From the NCBI GenBank assembly GCA_947500965.1, contig CANMWW010000195.1, positions 1 through 5,309 of the forward strand: a stretch of DNA of 5,309 nt, written 5' to 3'. The first letter of the stretch is position 1, and each line of letters opens with the position of its first letter. Origin of the DNA: Alphaproteobacteria bacterium. Lineage in GTDB: Bacteria > Pseudomonadota > Alphaproteobacteria > CACIAM-22H2. The notes below the pieces were generated by a model. It searched no databases and was not told the origin of the DNA. It saw nothing but the letters and a program-made list of their open reading frames with translations. Positions 1-4,747 of this stretch are shown piece by piece. Position numbers and translations under genes: made by a program.

Positions 1-350
1 CGCGCCGCATCCTCGACGGCGCGCACGAGCAGCTTCGCCACGCCACGCCCGCGCGCCTCGGGCGGCACGTAGACCGAGGCGAGCCAGGGATTGCGCGGGT
101 CGCCCTCGATGTCGTCGAACATCAGCTGCGCCGTGCCCGCGGGCCTGCCCGCGGCGTCGAGCGCGACGAAGACGACCGGCACGCGCGAGGGGTCGAGGCC
201 GGCGCGCACGCGCTCCACGCGCTGCGCGAGCGTGCGCCCCGGCGCGAGGTGGCCCCATTCCGCGAAGCCCCAGGCGGCGACGAGGTCGACGAATTGCGGC
301 CGCTCGGCGAGCGGCAGGACGACGAAGGGCGGCGTCGGTGGTGGCGGCAT
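1..350 (-). CDS. GNAT family N-acetyltransferase (3' end cut by window edge)
   Basis: Translating the reverse strand from the ATG at 350-348 gives 116 open codons that run off the left edge. GNAT enzymes move an acetyl group from acetyl-CoA to an amine on a small molecule or protein. The diagnostic part is residues about 92-108: a beta-strand (SVYV), then PPEARGRGVAKLL, which matches GNAT motif A (R/Q-x-x-G-x-G/A), the acetyl-CoA pyrophosphate-binding loop. The preceding strands (VPVVFVALD, about 57-65; GTAQLMF, about 72-78) fit the usual N-terminal half of the fold. The N-terminus is proline-rich (MPPPPTPPF). A GGGAAGG stretch about 10-13 nt upstream is a weak ribosome binding site. The start lies 20 nt after the stop of the upstream oxidoreductase gene, so the two are probably co-transcribed. 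The substrate cannot be inferred, and the end of the fold is missing. Confidence 0.9.
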   Translation of the reverse strand, partial: MPPPPTPPFVVLPLAERPQFVDLVAAWGFAEWGHLAPGRTLAQRVERVRAGLDPSRVPVVFVALDAAGRPAGTAQLMFDDIEGDPRNPWLASVYVPPEARGRGVAKLLVRAVEDAA

Positions 351-370
351 GGTCGCGCGGGCCTTCCCGC

Positions 371-1537
371 TCAGGCCGCCGCGATCGCGCTCCACCCGGA
401 GCGCGCGCGCACGGCGTCGATCACCTCCTGGTGGCGCAGCCCGTCGGCGAGGGTGAAGTAGGGGGCGTGCGGCCGCCCCTCGATGTCGGCGACGAAGTCG
501 CGGGCCAGCGCGTTCCAGGCGCGCGCGGGGACGTCCCAGCCCGGCGCCCAGTGCGGCTGCGCCTCGACCGGCGGGAGCGAGGCGAGGATGTCGTCGCGCA
601 TCGGCACGACCGAGAACCCGGCCTCGCCCTCGCGCCAGAGATGCACGTCGCCCTGGCAATAGGCCTGGTCGACATGGATCGTACCCGCGCGGCCGTAGAA
701 GGCGACGTAGTCCTGGTGCCTGCCCTTGCGCAGGCAGGAATGGCGGAAGGTCACGCTGGGCGCGGCCCCGGGATCGGAGCCCGGCGCGCCGATGCGCGCG
801 AGCACGGTGTAGGACCAGTCGCTGTCGACCTCGCCCCAGCGCGCGGCGCGCGCCTGCGCCTCGGGCACCAGCGCGCGCGTCCAGTCGCGGAAGTCGTGCG
901 GGAAGGGGACGATCGGCGCGCGGCCGAGGTCGTTGCGCGTCTCGCCCGCGACTTCCAGCGTCGCGCCGGCGCAGACGCTCTCCGCGATGGCGAGCTTGTG
1001 GGTGAAGTTGTTGTTGAGGCGCCCGCCGCCATCGGCGAGCCGGTGCGGCCATCCGTATGGCAGGCGCTCGTGCCAGTGGTAGTGCGAGACGAACTCCGCC
1101 TCGAGCAGCTCGCCGATCGCGCCCTCGGCGACCAGCGCGCGTGCCAGCAGCGCCGAGGGCTGGTAGTTCGAGGTCGCGGCATAGGCGCTGCGCACGCCCG
1201 CCGCCTTCGTCGCCGCCCAGAGCCGGCGCGCCTCGGCGGCGGTCGGCGCGAAGGGCTTGTCGACGTAGAGATGCGCGCCGACCTCGAGGGCCGCGTCGAT
1301 GATCGCGGCGTGGCTGTCGCCCGGCGTCGCGACCGCGACGATGTCCGGCCGCAGCTCGCGCAGCGTCGCGCGCCAGTCCGTGCTGGCCACGGGGATGCCG
1401 AGCCGCGCGGCGAGCGCGCCGACCACGGACGCGGTGCGGCTGGCGATCGCCACGACCTCCGCGCCGGCCTGGCGCAGCGCCATCGCATGGCCCTCGCCTG
1501 CCGACCCCGCCCCGACAACCATCGCCCGCAACGCCAT
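371..1537 (-). CDS. Gfo/Idh/MocA family NAD(P)-dependent oxidoreductase
   Basis: This 388-aa cytoplasmic protein has the usual length for the family. The N-terminal Rossmann domain starts with VVGAGSAGEGHA, giving GxGxxG at residues 9-14 for NAD(P) binding. Arg34, after the second strand (IASR), could contact the cofactor. The strand IVAVATPGDSH (about 66-76) is typical. YVDKPFAPT carries the catalytic-type lysine at about 94; the common EKP triad is DKP here. The C-terminal substrate domain has GGGRLNNNFTHKL (about 170-182), the family's GG-x-L...H segment, with His180 a likely active-site residue. Relatives oxidise or reduce sugars, inositols and other polyols or cyclic compounds; nothing visible fixes the substrate. 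The start is supported by GGGAGG with a 5-nt spacer. The gene is first in a leftward pair with the GNAT gene and divergent from the exported-protein genes. Confidence 0.95.
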   Translation of the reverse strand: MALRAMVVGAGSAGEGHAMALRQAGAEVVAIASRTASVVGALAARLGIPVASTDWRATLRELRPDIVAVATPGDSHAAIIDAALEVGAHLYVDKPFAPTAAEARRLWAATKAAGVRSAYAATSNYQPSALLARALVAEGAIGELLEAEFVSHYHWHERLPYGWPHRLADGGGRLNNNFTHKLAIAESVCAGATLEVAGETRNDLGRAPIVPFPHDFRDWTRALVPEAQARAARWGEVDSDWSYTVLARIGAPGSDPGAAPSVTFRHSCLRKGRHQDYVAFYGRAGTIHVDQAYCQGDVHLWREGEAGFSVVPMRDDILASLPPVEAQPHWAPGWDVPARAWNALARDFVADIEGRPHAPYFTLADGLRHQEVIDAVRARSGWSAIAAA

Positions 1538-1654
1538 GCCCGCCTCCCGCAGATGTGCGGCCCGACGCTAGCCGGGTTCGCGCGCGGGGGAGAGGGTTTC
1601 CTGCGTATGGCTCGAGGACGGTCGTGTTGGTTTGCCCTTCGATCGCGGGGGCCG

Positions 1655-1682
1655 GACGCTCCACCGGAGACGCTCAACTGGA
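1655..1682. repeat. 14-bp tandem direct repeat (two units)
   Basis: Two directly abutting units, GACGCTCCACCGGA (1655-1668) and GACGCTCAACTGGA (1669-1682), match at 12 of 14 positions. They lie in the divergent gap, about 120 nt from the oxidoreductase start. A head-to-tail pair of this length suits a regulator bound as a direct-repeat dimer, but could equally be a replication-slippage duplication. The function is inference. Confidence 0.6.
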
Positions 1683-1727
1683 GCCTGCCATCAAGGGAAT
1701 GCGGTACTGGCGTCGCGCGTTGGATGG

Positions 1728-1756
1728 CGTGATCCCCGGAAGGCGTGGGGGTCATG
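1728..1756. other. GC-rich hairpin in the divergent gap
   Basis: CGTGATCCCC (1728-1737) can pair with GGGGGTCATG (1747-1756). This gives a 10-bp stem with two G-U pairs and a 9-nt loop when transcribed on the plus strand. The following bases (GTTTCGG) are only weakly T-rich, so it is a poor intrinsic terminator. No gene precedes it on that strand. It may be a leader structure for the exported-protein gene or chance pairing. Confidence 0.3.
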
Positions 1757-1870
1757 GTTTCGGTTGGGTGCCCGATTGCTCTAGCGGCCGAAGCCACCAC
1801 CCTGCTGATGGCGAACACGTGGGATCCGCGATGATGCAGATGGACTGGAGCCCGGCGCGATACGCGCGAT

Positions 1871-1906
1871 GCGCGACGGGCGCGACGGGCGCGACGGGCG
1901 CGATGG
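1871..1906. repeat. 9-bp tandem repeat, four units, containing a candidate start codon
   Basis: GCGCGACGG is repeated three times (1871-1879, 1880-1888, 1889-1897), followed by a fourth unit GCGCGATGG (1898-1906). The single C-to-T difference in the last unit creates the ATG at 1903-1905, the preferred start of the downstream exported-protein gene. The unit length is a multiple of three, so copy-number change would not shift the frame. It would alter the sequence where a ribosome binds or, if translation starts farther upstream, the number of Ala-Thr-Gly triplets in the N-terminus. Confidence 0.85.
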
Positions 1907-2346
1907 TCGACCAGCCGCGAGGCACGCTCCCGGGCGCCATGATCGTCGCGTTCCTGCTTGCCCTGATGGCAGCGCCGGCAGGCGCGCAGGGGGCGCGGCA
2001 ATCGGGGGACGCGCTCGTCGCGCAGGTCGAGGCCGAACTCCAGCGCGACATCTCGGACGCCCGGGCCATGAACGGCGAAGCCCCGGCGCTCCGCATCCAG
2101 CGCGTCGACCTGAACGGGGATGGGCGCCTCGACGCGATCGCACGCGTCGAGCATCCCTTCACGTGCGGATCGGGGGGCTGCGCGGTTCACGTCTTCGTGT
2201 CCGACGCGGGCAGGCTGCGGCGCGTCGGGAGTTTCCTCGCGCACGAGGCGAGTGCGGCGGCAATGATCACGTCAGGCTGGCGGGACCTTGCCGTCCACGG
2301 GCGGAGATGGGTCTTCGCCGGTGATCGTTATCGCGAGGCCAACTAG
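1903..2346 (+). CDS. Small exported protein with DxNxDGxxD loop and CGSGGC motif
   Basis: The 147-aa product has a hydrophobic signal segment (MIVAFLLALMAAPAGA, residues 13-28) with a likely signal-peptidase site after AGA or AQG, so it should be periplasmic or secreted. The mature part has a short helical stretch (about 36-56), then VDLNGDGRLDAIARV (about 68-82), a calcium-loop-like DxNxDGxxD, then CGSGGC (88-93), whose cysteines could form a disulfide. It ends in a beta-rich section with SGWRDLAV (124-131) and RWVFAGDRY. The combination of LNGDG, CGSGGC and GWRDL resembles a recurrent class of small bacterial envelope proteins of unknown function. The start is uncertain. ATG 1903 gives an arginine in the signal n-region but no Shine-Dalgarno; ATG 1939 would begin directly at the hydrophobic core; ATG 1831 has a weak GGGA upstream but leaves the signal segment internal. 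The gene is followed by a 157-nt gap. Confidence 0.75.
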   Translation: MVDQPRGTLPGAMIVAFLLALMAAPAGAQGARQSGDALVAQVEAELQRDISDARAMNGEAPALRIQRVDLNGDGRLDAIARVEHPFTCGSGGCAVHVFVSDAGRLRRVGSFLAHEASAAAMITSGWRDLAVHGRRWVFAGDRYREAN

Positions 2347-2372
2347 CCATACTTCGGCGCCGGGCTGCGGGA

Positions 2373-2401
2373 TTGAACTTGCTTCGCCACGCCATCATCA
2401 T
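2373..2401 (+). promoter_or_regulatory. Candidate sigma-70-type promoter for the envelope trio
   Basis: TTGAAC (2373-2378) and CATCAT (2396-2401) are separated by 17 nt and each matches four of six consensus positions. Transcription would begin about 95 nt before the ATG at 2504. The site lies in the gap after the preceding stop codon and is the best promoter-like pair I found there. This is a pattern match only. Confidence 0.35.
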
Positions 2402-2503
2402 TTCGAACACGCCACTGGCGAGGGCGGATATCACCGGGAGCCTTGCCATCGCGCCTTGGCCGGCTGCCCTTGCATCTGATGGATTTCTGAGATGGAGACC
2501 TCT

Positions 2504-3262
2504 ATGACGCATGTCCACTCACATCCTGGCCGCGCTCGTTTCGTCGCCTTTGGCAGGCGCCGCGCGATCCTTGGCGCATCCGGCGTGGTTGCCGCGCCCT
2601 TGCTCGGTGCTGCAGCAGATGCGCAGGCACAGGGCGGTCCGGCTCCTTCGCTCGAGGCGGCGCTTTCGGCGCGCTTCGGCTCGCTGCCCGAGTCCGCGCC
2701 GGCAGTCCAGGACCGTCGGCACCGCAACCAGGTCGCGCGCATCGCGTGGAGCGATCGCGACTACGACCTCGGCTGGTGGTCGCCCTCGGGGCGCGCTTCG
2801 TCGCATCGCGCCGCCGTCCTCGCCGAGAGGGCCGATGGGCCCTTCGACCTGCATGTCGTCCTTCCGGGCAACGCGCCCGCGGGCGCCAATGCGCCGCCAC
2901 TGCCGCAGGATCGCGGCCTGGCCGTCTATGCCGGGCCTCCCCAGACGCGCCAGCCGAGGGGGGTCGCCATCGTGCTAAGCAAGCGCGACGACGCGCCCGC
3001 GACCGCGGAGATAGACCGCGGTTTCGGTCCGGCAGCGCTGTTCTTCGGGATCCAGAACGCCTGCCGCGTCGCCTGGGGCGAGGCTCTCCGGATGGATCTC
3101 GTCGAGTTCACCCAGCACACGACTCGCCAGCACGGCGTCTGCGACCAAGAGAGAAAGCCGACGGGCCTTCTCTTCAATGGCACGAGGCCGGGAAGCTACG
3201 TCGAGATCCAGCTTGACCTCCGCCGCCACCATTGCGTCGCGGACGTCGTGCGGGGAGCCTGA
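2504..3262 (+). CDS. Tat-exported protein of unknown function
   Basis: This 252-aa protein belongs to no family I recognise. Its N-terminus has a twin-arginine-type signal: a charged region with GRRRAILGAS (about 17-26; RRAIL approximates RRxFL), a moderately hydrophobic core (GVVAAPLLGAAA) and a likely cleavage site at AQA-QG (about 40-44). That predicts export of a folded, perhaps cofactor-bearing, protein. The mature part has IAWSDRDYDLGWWSPSGRASSHRAAVL, FDLHVVLPGN and a histidine/cysteine-containing C-terminus, with three cysteines in NACRVAWG, HGVCDQE and RHHCVADV. I place the start at 2504 because GGAG (2494-2497) sits 6 nt upstream. An in-frame ATG at 2492 would add four residues but overlaps that ribosome binding site and has none of its own. 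The gene lies 59 nt before an FGE-fold gene, so the two may be co-expressed. Confidence 0.85.
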   Translation: MTHVHSHPGRARFVAFGRRRAILGASGVVAAPLLGAAADAQAQGGPAPSLEAALSARFGSLPESAPAVQDRRHRNQVARIAWSDRDYDLGWWSPSGRASSHRAAVLAERADGPFDLHVVLPGNAPAGANAPPLPQDRGLAVYAGPPQTRQPRGVAIVLSKRDDAPATAEIDRGFGPAALFFGIQNACRVAWGEALRMDLVEFTQHTTRQHGVCDQERKPTGLLFNGTRPGSYVEIQLDLRRHHCVADVVRGA

Positions 3263-3310
3263 TCTCGCGCCGTGGCGCCTCGCGGGTGCCCGATGGAAGA
3301 TGCGTTCCAC

Positions 3311-3316
3311 AGGAGG
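3311..3316 (+). promoter_or_regulatory. Strong ribosome binding site fixing the FGE-fold gene start
   Basis: AGGAGG lies 5 nt before the ATG at 3322. It settles the start against an upstream in-frame ATG at 3232 that lies inside the preceding gene and would push the signal peptide about 30 residues into the protein. Confidence 0.9.
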
Positions 3317-3321
3317 AAGCC

Positions 3322-4083
3322 ATGCACGCCACCTCGTTCCCGGTCCTTGTCCTATCGCTCCTTCTCGCCATGCCGGCCCCTGCCCAGCAAGCGACGACCT
3401 TCCGTGATTGCCCCGACTGCCCCGAGATGCTGGTCGTGCCCAAGGGCAGCGCGCGGCTCGCATCCGGCCGCGACGTCGTCGTGGCGGCGCCCTTCGCGAT
3501 GGGGAAGTTCGAGGTCACATTCGCCCAGTGGGATGCCTGCGTGGCTGGCGGCGGCTGCGCCAACCGTGCCGACGATCACGGCTCGGGACGCGGCGACAAG
3601 CCAGTCAATGGCGTCAACTGGATGGACGCGCAGGAATACGTCGCGTGGCTGTCGAAGGTGACAGGCAAGCCGTATCGCCTGCCGAGCGAGGCCGAGTGGG
3701 AATACGCCGCGCAGGCCGGCACCGGTCGCCAGCAGGAGGCGCAGCGCGGCGCCGACGAGGCGAATTGCACAGGCTGCGGCAGCCAGGCGTCGCGCTTCTT
3801 GACCCCGGCCCCGGCGCCGGTCGGCAGCTTTCCCGCGAACGCCTTCGGGCTGCACGACATGCTTGGCAATGTCCGTGAATGGGTCGCGGATTGCTGGAAC
3901 GAGCCGATCACGCCTGCGCCGCGCGCGGAGGCCGTGATGACGGGCAATTGCTCGATGCGCATGCTGCGAGGTGGGTCGCTCGGCGAGTACGCTAGGCGCA
4001 CCAACTCGTCGGAGCGCTTCTGGAGCGCGCCGCACCTGCGGCCGGACGACTACGGCCTGCGCGTCGTGCGCGCAGTGCAGTGA
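3322..4083 (+). CDS. Exported FGE/SUMF1-domain protein lacking the catalytic cysteines
   Basis: This 253-aa protein opens with a Sec signal peptide (MHATSFPVLVLSLLLAMPAPAQQ, cleavage near 21-23), so it acts outside the cytoplasm. The rest is one formylglycine-generating-enzyme-like (SUMF1) domain: FRDCPDCPEMLVVPKGS (27-43), FAMGKFEVTFAQWDAC (58-73), NGVNWMDAQEYVAWL (96-110), YRLPSEAEWEYAA (118-130), FGLHDMLGNVREWVADCW (175-192), LRGGSL (215-220) and YGLRVVRA (244-251). True FGE converts a sulfatase cysteine to formylglycine using two copper-binding cysteines, at positions +3 and +8 after RGGS. Here those positions are Glu222 and Thr227, so that chemistry is not expected. Other cysteines come in pairs (30/33, 73/79, 149/152, 191/210) and may form disulfides. 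The segment after VVPKGS is shorter than usual for the family. It could be a structural or ligand-binding relative; no sulfatase is nearby. Confidence 0.93.
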   Translation: MHATSFPVLVLSLLLAMPAPAQQATTFRDCPDCPEMLVVPKGSARLASGRDVVVAAPFAMGKFEVTFAQWDACVAGGGCANRADDHGSGRGDKPVNGVNWMDAQEYVAWLSKVTGKPYRLPSEAEWEYAAQAGTGRQQEAQRGADEANCTGCGSQASRFLTPAPAPVGSFPANAFGLHDMLGNVREWVADCWNEPITPAPRAEAVMTGNCSMRMLRGGSLGEYARRTNSSERFWSAPHLRPDDYGLRVVRAVQ

Positions 4084-4126
4084 CTCGCGCGCAGCCTTGC
4101 GTCTTGCCCCGGGAGGCGATCACCGC

Positions 4127-4612
4127 ATGTCGGCCCCTGTCGATCCGCTGACTTCCCGTCCCCCGATGGACGCGCATGACGTCGAGACGGTGCGCCAGCT
4201 CTACACGGAGGCCCAGAACTGGACGCGCCACTATGAGCAGCTCGTCGTCAACGCGAATGTCCTCATCGTGTCCGCCGCGCTCATCTTCGTGGGGCTGGCT
4301 TTCGGGGAACGGGTTTCGGGAGTGCAGGCACGGATGATACTGGCCGTCCCGGTGCTCATGGGGCTGGTGGGCATCGCGCTCACCGAGACCCTCTTCAAGC
4401 TCTATGCGTCCTGCGTCTCGCGGCTGGTTCGCCTCGAGAACCTCATGGGATGCTTCGACCCGGCGCGCTTCGACGCCTTCGATCGCGGCGGCCCGCTGCT
4501 TCCGCGGGAGATGATGGTCCTTCCCGCCTCACGCCCGACATCGGTCAGGTTCTTCCTGGCCCTGCACGCGCTGCTCGTCGCGTCGTACCTGTTCCTGCTC
4601 GCCGCGAGGTAG
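4127..4612 (+). CDS. Small membrane protein with three predicted helices, unknown function
   Basis: The 161-aa product begins with a polar amphipathic region (residues 15-42, including VRQLYTEAQNWTRHYEQL). Three hydrophobic segments follow: about 43-60 (ANVLIVSAALIFVGLAFG), 70-90 (MILAVPVLMGLVGIALTETLF) and 142-160 (FFLALHALLVASYLFLLAA). Between helices 2 and 3 lies a soluble loop of about 50 residues with basic and acidic patches (SRLVRLENLMGCFDPARFDAFD). The layout loosely recalls small inner-membrane proteins with a helical N-terminus and a tight helix pair, such as RipA-like or SLATT-like proteins, but I see no defining motif, so this is only a suggestion. The start is chosen at 4127 because GGGAGG (4111-4116) lies 10 nt upstream and an in-frame ATG at 3971 falls inside the preceding gene. 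It begins 43 nt after the FGE-fold gene, probably on the same transcript. Confidence 0.85.
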   Translation: MSAPVDPLTSRPPMDAHDVETVRQLYTEAQNWTRHYEQLVVNANVLIVSAALIFVGLAFGERVSGVQARMILAVPVLMGLVGIALTETLFKLYASCVSRLVRLENLMGCFDPARFDAFDRGGPLLPREMMVLPASRPTSVRFFLALHALLVASYLFLLAAR

Positions 4613-4648
4613 CGGCGTCGGCAGGTCGCTGGCGGCGAGGGCAGCCTG

Positions 4649-4680
4649 GAGCCGGGACCGGCTCGCGGCAGGCTTGCCGC
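4649..4680 (+). terminator. Two abutting perfect hairpins, possible terminator
   Basis: GAGCCG-GGAC-CGGCTC (4649-4664) is followed with no spacer by GCGGCA-GGCT-TGCCGC (4665-4680). Each has a perfect 6-bp stem and a 4-nt loop. They begin 36 nt after the stop of the membrane-protein gene and precede the binding-protein gene. No T-tract follows, so if they end transcription it would be as non-canonical or Rho-assisted structures, as is common in GC-rich genomes. They may instead protect the 3' end of the message. Confidence 0.45.
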
Positions 4681-4690
4681 CCCGGCCCGC

Positions 4691-4720
4691 TTGACTCCCC
4701 TCGGAGCGGGCGCGAAAGAT
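4691..4720 (+). promoter_or_regulatory. Candidate promoter for the ABC binding-protein gene
   Basis: TTGACT (4691-4696) matches five of six positions of the -35 consensus. AAAGAT (4715-4720), 18 nt farther on, is a weak -10 (three of six). The inferred start of transcription would fall within or just after the palindrome at 4718-4730, giving a very short leader. The -35 also lies inside a short inverted repeat, CCCGCT (4686-4691) with AGCGGG (4705-4710). Pattern match only. Confidence 0.35.
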
Positions 4721-4730
4721 CGCCGCGATC
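4718..4730. promoter_or_regulatory. 13-bp odd palindrome upstream of the binding-protein gene, possible operator
   Basis: GATCGC-C-GCGATC is a perfect inverted repeat with one central base. It overlaps the end of the candidate -10 and lies 17 nt before the ATG at 4748, just ahead of the ribosome binding site. The position suits a repressor operator, but short GC-rich palindromes built on GATC/CGATCG also occur by chance in such genomes. Confidence 0.35.
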
Positions 4731-4747
4731 CCGACAGGAGACCTGCC

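Larger units (their letters stand above)
1538..1902. other. Divergent intergenic region, no convincing gene
   Basis: These 365 nt separate the leftward oxidoreductase from the rightward exported-protein gene and should hold promoters for both. An open frame runs through on the plus strand from 1555 in frame with the downstream gene, but its translation is low-complexity, has no recognisable motif and no good ribosome binding site, so I do not call it coding. The region contains a 14-bp tandem repeat (1655-1682), a hairpin (1728-1756), most of a 9-bp tandem repeat (1871-1906) and a GCTAGC palindrome (1567-1572). The palindrome lies 30-35 nt from the oxidoreductase start and could overlap a minus-strand -10 region. 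I found no convincing -35/-10 pair on either strand. Confidence 0.6.

Noticed and set aside
1687..1728. GCCATC/GATGGC inverted repeat as a regulatory stem
   Set aside because: Six base pairs across a 30-nt loop is expected by chance and conflicts with the better hairpin starting at 1728.
338..1732. Long plus-strand open frame (464 codons) opposite the oxidoreductase gene
   Set aside because: Its translation is Arg/Ala/Gly-rich with no motif. It is the antisense shadow of a clear Gfo/Idh/MocA gene, as expected in very GC-rich DNA.
1555..1902. N-terminal extension of the exported-protein gene back to 1555
   Set aside because: The added 116 residues have no motif and would bury the signal peptide deep inside the protein; there is no good ribosome binding site.
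1871..1906. Repeat array as a CRISPR
   Set aside because: The units are 9 bp, directly abutting with no spacers, and no cas-like gene is present.
751..2244. Long minus-strand open frame spanning the gap and the exported-protein gene
   Set aside because: It overlaps two well-supported genes in other frames, is extremely Arg/Ser/Ala-rich and has no recognisable domain.
2412..2450. GGCGAGG...CCTTGCC stem as a terminator after the first exported-protein gene
   Set aside because: The stem is short with a G-U pair and a 17-nt loop, and no T-tract follows.
3352..4035. Minus-strand open frame opposite the FGE-fold gene
   Set aside because: It is antisense to a protein with an unmistakable SUMF1 signature, and its own translation is compositionally biased.
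3322..4083. Calling this gene an active sulfatase-maturing formylglycine-generating enzyme
   Set aside because: The two catalytic copper-binding cysteine positions are Glu and Thr, and no sulfatase gene is in the window.
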